Assembly (NCBI GenBank): GCA_905236875.1
Contig: CAJOQT010000092.1
Span: 1 to 39,805, forward strand
Length of the DNA stretch: 39,805 nt
Reading direction: 5' to 3'
Origin: an uncultured Prevotella sp.
GTDB taxonomy: Bacteria; Bacteroidota; Bacteroidia; Bacteroidales; Bacteroidaceae
The position numbers and the translations under genes are program-made. Below, one piece after another: positions 33,015 to 39,805 of this stretch. The notes beneath the pieces were generated by a model. It was not told the DNA's origin, did no database searches, and saw only the letters and a list, made by a program, of their open reading frames with translations. The stretch's first letter is position 1. Each line of letters begins with the position of its first letter.

Positions 33015-35207
33015 TTATGCTAGTGCAATGGTCAGACCTGCCATGACAATAGAGACCATCGACATCAGTTTAATGAGGATATTTAATGAAGGACCACTGG
33101 TATCTTTGAACGGGTCACCTACGGTGTCACCCACGATGGTAGCCTTATGGGCAAACGATCCCTTACCTCCGAAGTTACCTTCCTCTACGTTTTTCTTCGC
33201 ATTGTCCCAAGCACCACCAGCATTAGCCATGAAGACTGCCAGTGTGAAACCGCAGGTCAGACCACCAACAAGCAGTCCGAGTACGCCGGCCACACCAAGC
33301 ACACAGCCAACAACAATGGGGATTGCGATAGCAAGCAGTGATGGGAATATCATTTCATGTTGTGCAGCACGGGTCGAAATTTCCACACAAGAACCATAGT
33401 CGGGCGTTGCTTTGCCTTCAAGGATGCCTTTGATCTCGCGGAACTGACGGCGTACTTCCTCGACCATTTTCTGGGCAGCACGTCCTACAGCCTCCATTGT
33501 TAGACCACAAAACAGGAAGGCTGCCATTCCGCCAATGAAGGCACCAACAAGTACCTTCGGGTTCATCAGTGTCACTTGGAAGTAGTTCATGAAGTCGGGG
33601 ATAGTAGCTTGTGCGGCATTGATGACTTCACCCTTCAAGTTAGTAAGCTGCATACCTGTTCGTTCCATCGCTATCTTCACTTCTTCTATGTATGAGGCCA
33701 ACAATGCCAGAGCCGTTAGGGCAGCAGAGCCGATGGCAAAGCCCTTACCAGTGGCAGCGGTTGTGTTTCCTAATGCGTCGAGTGCATCAGTGCGATGACG
33801 AACCTCTTCACCCAGCTCACTCATTTCTGCATTACCGCCGGCATTATCGGCAATCGGACCGTAGGCATCAGTAGCCAGCGTGATACCTAGTGTAGAGAGC
33901 ATACCTACGGCAGCGATACCTATTCCATAAAGGCCTTTTGACAGAGCTTCTGCTGACATATCGGTATTAAAACCATTGGCGCAGAGATAGCTCAGCATAA
34001 TGGCAACACCGATGGTAACCACTGGAATGCAAGTCGAAATCATACCCGTTCCTATACCTTTAATTATAACGGTGGCGGAACCAGTCAGACCAGCTTCAGA
34101 AATCTTTTGTGTCGGTTTGTATGAATGAGATGTGTAGTACTCGGTAGCCTGTCCAATGATGACACCGGCAGTAAGGCCAGTGATTACTGAGAATGACAGA
34201 CCCAGCCAGTTGTCTATTTCTAACAGGTAGAGGATGGCAAAAGTAGCTGCAGCAATAAGCACTGCCGATACGTTGGTACCTAATGACAGTGAACGCAGCA
34301 AATCCTTCATTGTAGCACCTTCCTTGGTGCGAACGAGATAGATACCGAAGATGCTTAAGAATACGCCCACAGCGGCAATCAGCATCGGAGCGATAACGGC
34401 ACGTAACTGCATATCGGGTACCATAGCAAAGGCTGTAGCACCAAGAGCTGCTGTAGAGAGTATTGAACCACAGTATGACTCATAGAGATCGGCACCCATA
34501 CCGGCAACATCGCCTACATTGTCGCCTACGTTGTCAGCAATGGTGGCCGGATTGCGCGGGTCATCCTCAGGAATGTCAGCCTCGACCTTTCCTACGATAT
34601 CAGCACCTACGTCAGCAGCCTTTGTATAAATACCACCGCCTACACGGGCAAACAACGCCTGCGTCGAAGCACCCATACCGAAAGTCAGCATGGTCGTTGT
34701 GATGGTAATAAGTGCCATCTGGTCACCATGATAGACAAAGGATAGAGCAAAGAACCAGCCCGCAATGTCGAGAAGTCCGAGTCCTACAACTGTAAGTCCC
34801 ATCACTGCCCCCGAGCGGAATGCAATTTTAAGACCGGCATCCATGCTCTTTCGAGCGGCATTAGCGGTACGGGCAGAAGCGTAGGTGGCAGTCTTCATAC
34901 CAAAGAAGCCAGCCAGTCCACTGAAAAAACCTCCCGTAAGGAAAGCAAACGGCACCCATGGATTCTGCCAATGCAGCACATAGGCCATCACCGAGAAGAT
35001 AATAGCAAGTACAACAAAGACAATGCCCACTACCTTGTACTGTTGTTTCAAATAGGCCATGGCACCTCGGCGCACATGTCCAGCAATCTCTCTCATGCGC
35101 GGTGTTCCCTCGTCAGAGCCCATCATGGAGCGGAAGAAAAACCACGCCATGGCCAGTGCAACCACCGATGCGATGGGCACGAACCAAAATGCAAAAGGAA
35201 TAGTCAT
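33015..35207 (-). CDS. hppA: Membrane-bound ion-translocating pyrophosphatase
   Basis: The enzyme hydrolyses pyrophosphate and pumps H+ or Na+ across the inner membrane. The 730-residue protein has about 16 membrane helices and the family marks [18 protein letters not shown] with [20 protein letters not shown] (about residues 190-230), [13 protein letters not shown] and [12 protein letters not shown]. The K+-site segment reads [10 protein letters not shown] (about residue 480), with alanine where K+-independent enzymes have lysine, so it should be the K+-dependent type; in Bacteroides this class pumps Na+ or both ions. Ion choice is inferred. It lies 35 bp after the acidic protein gene and ends in the hairpin terminator. 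Confidence 0.97.
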   Translation of the reverse strand: MTIPFAFWFVPIASVVALAMAWFFFRSMMGSDEGTPRMREIAGHVRRGAMAYLKQQYKVVGIVFVVLAIIFSVMAYVLHWQNPWVPFAFLTGGFFSGLAGFFGMKTATYASARTANAARKSMDAGLKIAFRSGAVMGLTVVGLGLLDIAGWFFALSFVYHGDQMALITITTTMLTFGMGASTQALFARVGGGIYTKAADVGADIVGKVEADIPEDDPRNPATIADNVGDNVGDVAGMGADLYESYCGSILSTAALGATAFAMVPDMQLRAVIAPMLIAAVGVFLSIFGIYLVRTKEGATMKDLLRSLSLGTNVSAVLIAAATFAILYLLEIDNWLGLSFSVITGLTAGVIIGQATEYYTSHSYKPTQKISEAGLTGSATVIIKGIGTGMISTCIPVVTIGVAIMLSYLCANGFNTDMSAEALSKGLYGIGIAAVGMLSTLGITLATDAYGPIADNAGGNAEMSELGEEVRHRTDALDALGNTTAATGKGFAIGSAALTALALLASYIEEVKIAMERTGMQLTNLKGEVINAAQATIPDFMNYFQVTLMNPKVLVGAFIGGMAAFLFCGLTMEAVGRAAQKMVEEVRRQFREIKGILEGKATPDYGSCVEISTRAAQHEMIFPSLLAIAIPIVVGCVLGVAGVLGLLVGGLTCGFTLAVFMANAGGAWDNAKKNVEEGNFGGKGSFAHKATIVGDTVGDPFKDTSGPSLNILIKLMSMVSIVMAGLTIALA

Positions 35208-35242
35208 AAGCGTGTTATTGGTAAAAAATGATTGTGTGCTGA

Positions 35243-36079
35243 TTAATCGTCAACGTAGTCTTCCAGACCTTCGGCATCCTCATCAGGATCAGTCTCTATC
35301 TCAAATGTTGTGCGATAGTTGTCCTCATTGATGTCCTCGTCGTCGAACGACATAGGTTCTTCAGGCTCGTCGTCTTCTTCATCGTGATTTCTGTAGTTAT
35401 CCTCGGGCAGATCTGCGTCTTCATCCTCTTCGTCATCAAAGGTGCGTTCTGACTGAAACTTTAGACGCGGTTTCTCTGCCTCTGGCTTCAGCTTGGCAAA
35501 GATAGCCTCAACCCAAGAGCCTTTCGAAACTTCCAATACCTCGTAGCCGTCAGCAATCTTTTTTTCGTACATACCACCTGGCTTGTGCAGGCGGTCTTTC
35601 GGTAGGGTAGTGGTAGAGATGTCGAAACCACTTTCGATGATGTCCTGAATAGACTGCGAGAGTGAGTCCCATCCACCGCCGAAATTACGGTCAAGTACTT
35701 CGACCAGTTTGGCTGCCGAGATGTGACGGATATTCTCATAGGTTAGGTCTGTGACACGCATGATAGGACGTTTCTTGATGGCCCAGGTTATCTTAGTCTG
35801 GTCGTCCAGCCTGATTTGACCAACCTTGTAGCCTTGTTTGGTGTATTTCTTCTTGGCTGCATCCTTGTCTTCGTCCTTCACCTCTTCAATCATAAAAGCA
35901 CTGCGAATGATGTCGGTGTAGCGGCGCAAGTTCTCACGCACGTCGGAGTCCTTATCGACACTGTCCCACATACGGAAGATGTCATTCTCCTGAACGTCCC
36001 AAACGGAACTTTTGGTCAGTGTCTTCAGCGAAAGTGCTTTCTTGGACGCCGGAACTGACGGGTCTTGTTTTGTCTTCAT
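35243..36079 (-). CDS. Protein of unknown function with a strongly acidic C-terminal tail
   Basis: I do not recognise a named family. The 278-residue protein has a basic N terminus ([19 protein letters not shown]), a folded middle (about 25-195, for example [39 protein letters not shown]) and a tail of about 70 residues dominated by Asp and Glu. Two short repeats, EDNYRN and EDNYRT, lie in the tail. It may be a nucleic-acid or protein-binding factor with an acidic arm, but that is a guess. It has its own promoter and precedes hppA by 35 bp. Confidence 0.65.
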   Translation of the reverse strand: MKTKQDPSVPASKKALSLKTLTKSSVWDVQENDIFRMWDSVDKDSDVRENLRRYTDIIRSAFMIEEVKDEDKDAAKKKYTKQGYKVGQIRLDDQTKITWAIKKRPIMRVTDLTYENIRHISAAKLVEVLDRNFGGGWDSLSQSIQDIIESGFDISTTTLPKDRLHKPGGMYEKKIADGYEVLEVSKGSWVEAIFAKLKPEAEKPRLKFQSERTFDDEEDEDADLPEDNYRNHDEEDDEPEEPMSFDDEDINEDNYRTTFEIETDPDEDAEGLEDYVDD

Positions 36080-36116
36080 ATCTGTTTTAAACTAATTGAT
36101 TTCTGTATGATGGCTA

Positions 36117-36124
36117 CAAAGGTA
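36117..36124 (-). promoter_or_regulatory. -7 element (TACCTTTG) for the acidic-protein/hppA pair
   Basis: TACCTTTG on the minus strand, 37 bp before the ATG at 36079. It is divergent from the rarA element at 36215-36222. Confidence 0.65.
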
Positions 36125-36214
36125 CGAATAAGTAAGAAATAATCCAAATATTTCTTGTAGAAAATTTTTGATTAATTTCTGGTAGAAATTCTTTCCTTTT
36201 CTTATTTTATTTTG

Positions 36215-36222
36215 TACCTTTG
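36215..36222 (+). promoter_or_regulatory. -7 element (TACCTTTG) for rarA
   Basis: TACCTTTG ends 16 bp before the ATG at 36239; a TTG-start frame from 36212 would run across it and is rejected. Confidence 0.65.
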
Positions 36223-36238
36223 TCCCAAAATCAAAAAA

Positions 36239-37516
36239 ATGTCACAGCCTTTAGCAGAACGACTACGTCCGCGTACACTTGACGACTATATCGGACAGCA
36301 CCATCTGGTGGGCGAAGGTGCCGTGTTGCGCCGCATGATTGATGCAGGTCGCATTTCCTCTTTTATCCTCTGGGGACCGCCAGGTGTCGGCAAGACTACG
36401 TTGGCACAAATCATTGCTCATAAGCTTGAGGTTCCGTTCTATACGCTGTCGGCTGTGACGAGTGGTGTAAAGGATGTTCGTGATGTCATTGAGCGGGCAC
36501 AAAAAGAAAGGTTCTTCAATCAGGCTTCACCTATTTTATTTATAGATGAGATACACCGCTTTTCAAAGTCACAGCAAGATTCCTTACTGGGTGCTGTCGA
36601 GAAAGGGGTTGTTACGCTTATTGGTGCTACAACTGAGAACCCTTCATTCGAGGTTATCCGCCCGTTGCTCTCCCGCTGTCAGGTTTATGTACTCCAGTCG
36701 TTGGAGAAAGAAGACCTCTTACTGTTACTCGACCGAGCTATTCGTACCGATTATGTTCTGAAAGAGCGGAACATCGAAATGAAGGAAACTGGTGCTCTTT
36801 TAAGATATAGTGGAGGTGATGCCCGTAAACTGCTTAATATCCTGGAACTTGTAGTAGAAAGTGAAGAATCTGATTCAACCGTTGTTGTCACAGATGAGCT
36901 TGTCAATCTGCGCCTCCAACAGAACCCGTTAGCCTATGATAAGGATGGTGAGATGCACTATGACATCATCTCTGCGTTCATCAAGAGTATCCGAGGCAGT
37001 GATCCTGACGCAGCACTCTATTGGATGGCCCGAATGATTGAGGGTGGAGAAGACCCGCAGTTCATTGCCCGACGGCTGGTCATCTCTGCGGCTGAGGATA
37101 TCGGACTCGCTAACCCCAATGCACTGCTGCTGGCCAATGCCGCTTTCGATGCTGTCATGAAGATAGGATGGCCTGAGGGACGCATTCCATTGGCGGAGGC
37201 AACAGTCTATCTGGCTACCTCGCCCAAGAGCAACTCCGCTTATCTTGGCATCGACGCTGCCCTCTCGCTGGTTCGTGAGACGGGTAATCTGCCTGTTCCT
37301 CTGCCGCTGCGCAATGCACCAACCAAGCTGATGAAATCCCTCGGATATCATGATGGCTACAAATATGCCCACGACTATCCTGGTAATTTTGTCGAACAGC
37401 AGTACCTGCCCGATGAGGTCCGGCACCAGCGTTTATGGCACGCCCAGCATTCCCCTTCGGAAGAAAAGCTTTACCAGCAGATGCTTCGCTGTTGGGGTAA
37501 ACGCTATGAGAAATAA
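36239..37516 (+). CDS. rarA: Replication-associated recombination protein RarA (MgsA), AAA+ ATPase
   Basis: RarA acts at stalled replication forks and is related to clamp-loader subunits. The 425-residue protein starts MSQPLAERLRPRTLDDYIGQ. It has Walker A GPPGVGKTT (about residues 45-53), Walker B ILFIDEIHRF (about 98-107), sensor 1 GATTENPSF, sensor 2 SGGDARKLLN (about 195) and the C-terminal tetramerisation region with LANAAFDAVMKIGWPEGRIP. Length is close to the family norm. Its stop TAA directly abuts the stop codon of the convergent hydrolase gene. Confidence 0.96.
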   Translation: MSQPLAERLRPRTLDDYIGQHHLVGEGAVLRRMIDAGRISSFILWGPPGVGKTTLAQIIAHKLEVPFYTLSAVTSGVKDVRDVIERAQKERFFNQASPILFIDEIHRFSKSQQDSLLGAVEKGVVTLIGATTENPSFEVIRPLLSRCQVYVLQSLEKEDLLLLLDRAIRTDYVLKERNIEMKETGALLRYSGGDARKLLNILELVVESEESDSTVVVTDELVNLRLQQNPLAYDKDGEMHYDIISAFIKSIRGSDPDAALYWMARMIEGGEDPQFIARRLVISAAEDIGLANPNALLLANAAFDAVMKIGWPEGRIPLAEATVYLATSPKSNSAYLGIDAALSLVRETGNLPVPLPLRNAPTKLMKSLGYHDGYKYAHDYPGNFVEQQYLPDEVRHQRLWHAQHSPSEEKLYQQMLRCWGKRYEK

Positions 37517-39802
37517 CTAATGAACTATTACCTTCTTACCATTGTATATGTATAGTCCTTTCGTTGAAGGCTTTTCATTCAGACGGCGGCCGTCAGCCGT
37601 GTACCAGTAACCATTCTCTTCGCCCATTGAAGAGGCGGCGGAGTTGAGGCTGTTAATACCTGTTGTACCGTTGCCCTCACAAAGCCAGTTGAAGGTTGCG
37701 GCACAGCTCCTCATGATGATGAGTGCCGTCAGGAATGTCACACCGGCCTCGAAATGGTCGCTCTCGCTGAACGTATCATCGATGCGGTACACGCTGCCCT
37801 CGCCCTGAGGGTGGGCGTCGCGGAAGGAGAGGAAGTTGCCGTATGGCACTATAACATCGGCTTTCGAGTGAAAGAACTGTATGCGGTGCTGGGGTGCCCA
37901 GCCTGTAGTCACGGAGTTGTCGGACAAGGCACGATGTAGTGCTTGCATGACGTTTGCGCTATTCCCCGGCACTGAGACATAATGGCTTACATCCGACAGG
38001 TATTCATAGACGTCAGGCGTGAGCATCTTCTCCAACTTACCCCATACCTTGCCTTCTGTTGGACTTTCAAAAAGTTCTGCCATCTGTTCAGGCGTGTAAT
38101 GACGGTCTGGTGTGTCAAGACCTGTCTGCAACTGGTTGTACCACATCTCGGCTATCTGATCGGTGGTATAGGCCTTGCTGTCTATCCAGTCGAGCACGCC
38201 CGTATCGAGCAGTTGCTGCGACAAGATGTCCTCAATACCGTACGAAGCCAAATCGGAATGAGTCTCACACATACCCTTCAGAATCAGGGGCACTACGACG
38301 GGTAGGGTGGCCAGGCCTTTCCTGTGTGCCGTTTGTACGTCATAGCTTGTTCCGTTGTCTTCGAAATAGTAGCGCATGGTGGTCACCAGGTCGTATGGTC
38401 CGTCACCGCAGAAACTGCCCTGAAAGTGCAAGTCATCGGCAAGTCCCAGCTCTTCAATCTGACGTTGTGTAGCCAGGCTGACGGCTCCGCCTTGTGAGTA
38501 TCCTATGCTGAACGAGCGCCAGTCGCTCTTCATCGGTAGCAGTTCGCCACCTTCCAAGGCTATCTTTTGGTAGAGCGACAACCCGTATTTTACAGCATCG
38601 ATTACCTGCTGTGCTGTCAGGCGTTGCGAGAGGTAGGGGTGTGGCACGTCTTTTGTCACGCCGTAGCCCTCATAGTCCGGGGCAATGACGATGCAATGGC
38701 CGACATAATTGGCATATTCACCCGTGAAGAAGTTTCCGTGTTGACGACTTGGGAAGAGTTGCAACAAGTCTTGCTCTATGGAGAGTCCTGAAGTTGTAGA
38801 GGGGCAGTCGGTGTCGGCTGTCATGGTAAAGTGGCAGTAGATGTGCAGGCTTTCAATGCTGTCCGTCACTTGTTTGTCGCCGGGTGTCCAGGCGAAGAGT
38901 GCCGATGAGAGTACTGTCGGTTCGCCTGCCGCATTGACAGACGGATAATTGAAGGTGAAAACGGTACATGCGTCCGCTTTCTTGATTTCTGTCAGCGTCT
39001 CTGAGGGCTGTGCTGTTTGAGCCGATGCTATGCCGGCACAGCAAACGAAAATAGCAATCAGCACCGCGACTTTTACGGGTTTTGTCTTTGACAGCAAGCC
39101 AAGCACAATGCCGATGATCAGGATGGGAACACCAAGCAGGAAGCAGAGGTGCAGGCCGATGGCAGACATAGCGACCGACAGCGTAAAACCTACTGCCAGA
39201 CCAGTTAACATTCGAGTGATGCTGATGTAGCTGGGCGTGCGACCTTTCGACAGGCTGCCGGCGATTGAAAACAGCAGGCCGAACATAAAGCCGCCCTGTT
39301 GTCCGATGCCCTGTAGCAGCATGACAACAGCAACGATACCCACCATCGAGTTTATTCCCGTCTGTGAGATGTTCATCATCGTATAGAGCAGCAGGGCCAG
39401 TCCCAGCCCTATCAGGAATGGTGCAACACCGCGTGCTGTGTCGTGGGTCATGCTGCTGAACATTCCCTTTATGCCACCTGCAACACCGACAAAGGGAAGC
39501 TTCTTCTGGAACAACGGTAGTATGGCAGAGTTCACGAACACTGCCATGACAACCTTACCTACTATGCCCCCCAATGCACCAAGCACACCTCCGAACAGAC
39601 CGCCTTCGGCATACGACAGGAAACTGACAATCTTCAGGGGCAGTGGTAATGTCATAACAGACGACAGCCAGCCTATTACCAGCCATACGGCACCCAGTAC
39701 CAACGTCGGCAATAGGCGCAACGGATGCTTGAACACCTCCAGACTCTGACGGGCATAGTTCTTCAGGTATTGCACTACACCCACATGCTCATTATTATTC
39801 AT
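37517..39802 (-). CDS. Fusion of a polytopic membrane domain with a secreted alpha/beta-hydrolase
   Basis: The 761-residue protein has an N-terminal about 240-residue hydrophobic domain with some six to seven helices and glycine-rich segments (GGLFGGVLGALGGIVGK). Then comes a stretch at about residues 245-266 that looks like a signal peptide, ending AGIASAQ, and an alpha/beta-hydrolase (about 280-720). The nucleophile elbow is GYSQGG (about 433), the acid is likely Asp in HSKADVIVPYGN and the base the His in SESDHFEAG. The C terminus (WYTADGRRLNEKPSTKGLYI, then NGKKVIVH) resembles short tails on secreted Prevotella proteins. An esterase or lipase-like reaction is likely. The start at 39802 is 3 bp from the window edge; upstream elements are not visible. 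Confidence 0.75.
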   Translation of the reverse strand: MNNNEHVGVVQYLKNYARQSLEVFKHPLRLLPTLVLGAVWLVIGWLSSVMTLPLPLKIVSFLSYAEGGLFGGVLGALGGIVGKVVMAVFVNSAILPLFQKKLPFVGVAGGIKGMFSSMTHDTARGVAPFLIGLGLALLLYTMMNISQTGINSMVGIVAVVMLLQGIGQQGGFMFGLLFSIAGSLSKGRTPSYISITRMLTGLAVGFTLSVAMSAIGLHLCFLLGVPILIIGIVLGLLSKTKPVKVAVLIAIFVCCAGIASAQTAQPSETLTEIKKADACTVFTFNYPSVNAAGEPTVLSSALFAWTPGDKQVTDSIESLHIYCHFTMTADTDCPSTTSGLSIEQDLLQLFPSRQHGNFFTGEYANYVGHCIVIAPDYEGYGVTKDVPHPYLSQRLTAQQVIDAVKYGLSLYQKIALEGGELLPMKSDWRSFSIGYSQGGAVSLATQRQIEELGLADDLHFQGSFCGDGPYDLVTTMRYYFEDNGTSYDVQTAHRKGLATLPVVVPLILKGMCETHSDLASYGIEDILSQQLLDTGVLDWIDSKAYTTDQIAEMWYNQLQTGLDTPDRHYTPEQMAELFESPTEGKVWGKLEKMLTPDVYEYLSDVSHYVSVPGNSANVMQALHRALSDNSVTTGWAPQHRIQFFHSKADVIVPYGNFLSFRDAHPQGEGSVYRIDDTFSESDHFEAGVTFLTALIIMRSCAATFNWLCEGNGTTGINSLNSAASSMGEENGYWYTADGRRLNEKPSTKGLYIYNGKKVIVH

Positions 39803-39805
39803 CTA

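Overview
The window looks like ordinary chromosome of a Bacteroidales bacterium, most likely Prevotella or a close relative. The evidence is the repeated TAnnTTTG promoter element of Bacteroidetes in front of at least 14 genes, Bacteroidetes-specific families (DUF4369-TlpA protein, PD40 lipid-anchored or secreted proteins, propeller/Y_Y_Y/AraC regulators, a short Prevotella-type C-terminal secretion tail) and typical Bacteroidales housekeeping proteins. No rRNA, tRNA, CRISPR array, transposase, integrase or phage gene was seen. All names come from reading motifs by eye; no database search was run.

Layout. 115-3765 (minus): an operon of a PD40 beta-propeller protein, a nucleoside phosphorylase, a wrecked DUF3784 membrane gene and mnmE. 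3814-6070 (minus): tlpA-like thioredoxin, DUF486 membrane protein and a TtcA-type tRNA thiolation enzyme. 6114-9248 (plus): a solute-binding-like lipoprotein and a large TPR protein. 9202-17231 (minus): a five-gene envelope operon, kdsA, kdsD, a giant membrane regulator, a phospholipase D/cardiolipin-synthase-like protein and an acyltransferase. 17271-19659 (minus): MscS-type channel. 19704-20633 (plus): N-acetylglucosamine kinase-like protein. 20634-20961: 328 bp without a gene, full of inverted repeats. 20962-22514 (minus): pepD. 22469-23394 (plus): small membrane protein and OmpH/Skp-like lipoprotein. 23404-24248 (minus): SPOUT RNA methyltransferase. 24292-26469 (plus): FAD oxidoreductase and a small anchored protein. 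26537-29850 (plus): pheT and a YebC-family gene. 29977-30403 (minus): small lipoprotein. 30447-32896 (plus): lepA and a Crp/Fnr regulator. 32951-36124 (minus): acidic protein and membrane pyrophosphatase, ending in a strong hairpin terminator. 36215-37516 (plus): rarA. 37517-39802 (minus): a membrane-domain/alpha-beta-hydrolase fusion.

What stands out. (1) The 1256-residue regulator has the architecture of a Bacteroidetes hybrid two-component system, but the H-box histidine is replaced, no ATPase domain is present and the receiver phospho-acceptor aspartate is lysine, so it should signal without phosphotransfer; it lies inside a Kdo/phospholipid/acyltransferase operon. (2) A family of degenerate tandem repeats with strict 7-bp period occurs at seven places: twice inside mnmE, once inside the ttcA-like gene, twice at promoters and twice as the arms of a hairpin; an 8-bp-period relative lies before the YebC gene. 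(3) A DUF3784 gene remnant still shows ATGA overlaps with both neighbours. (4) Two genes appear to have almost no 5' leader, and pepD and its neighbour have face-to-face promoters.
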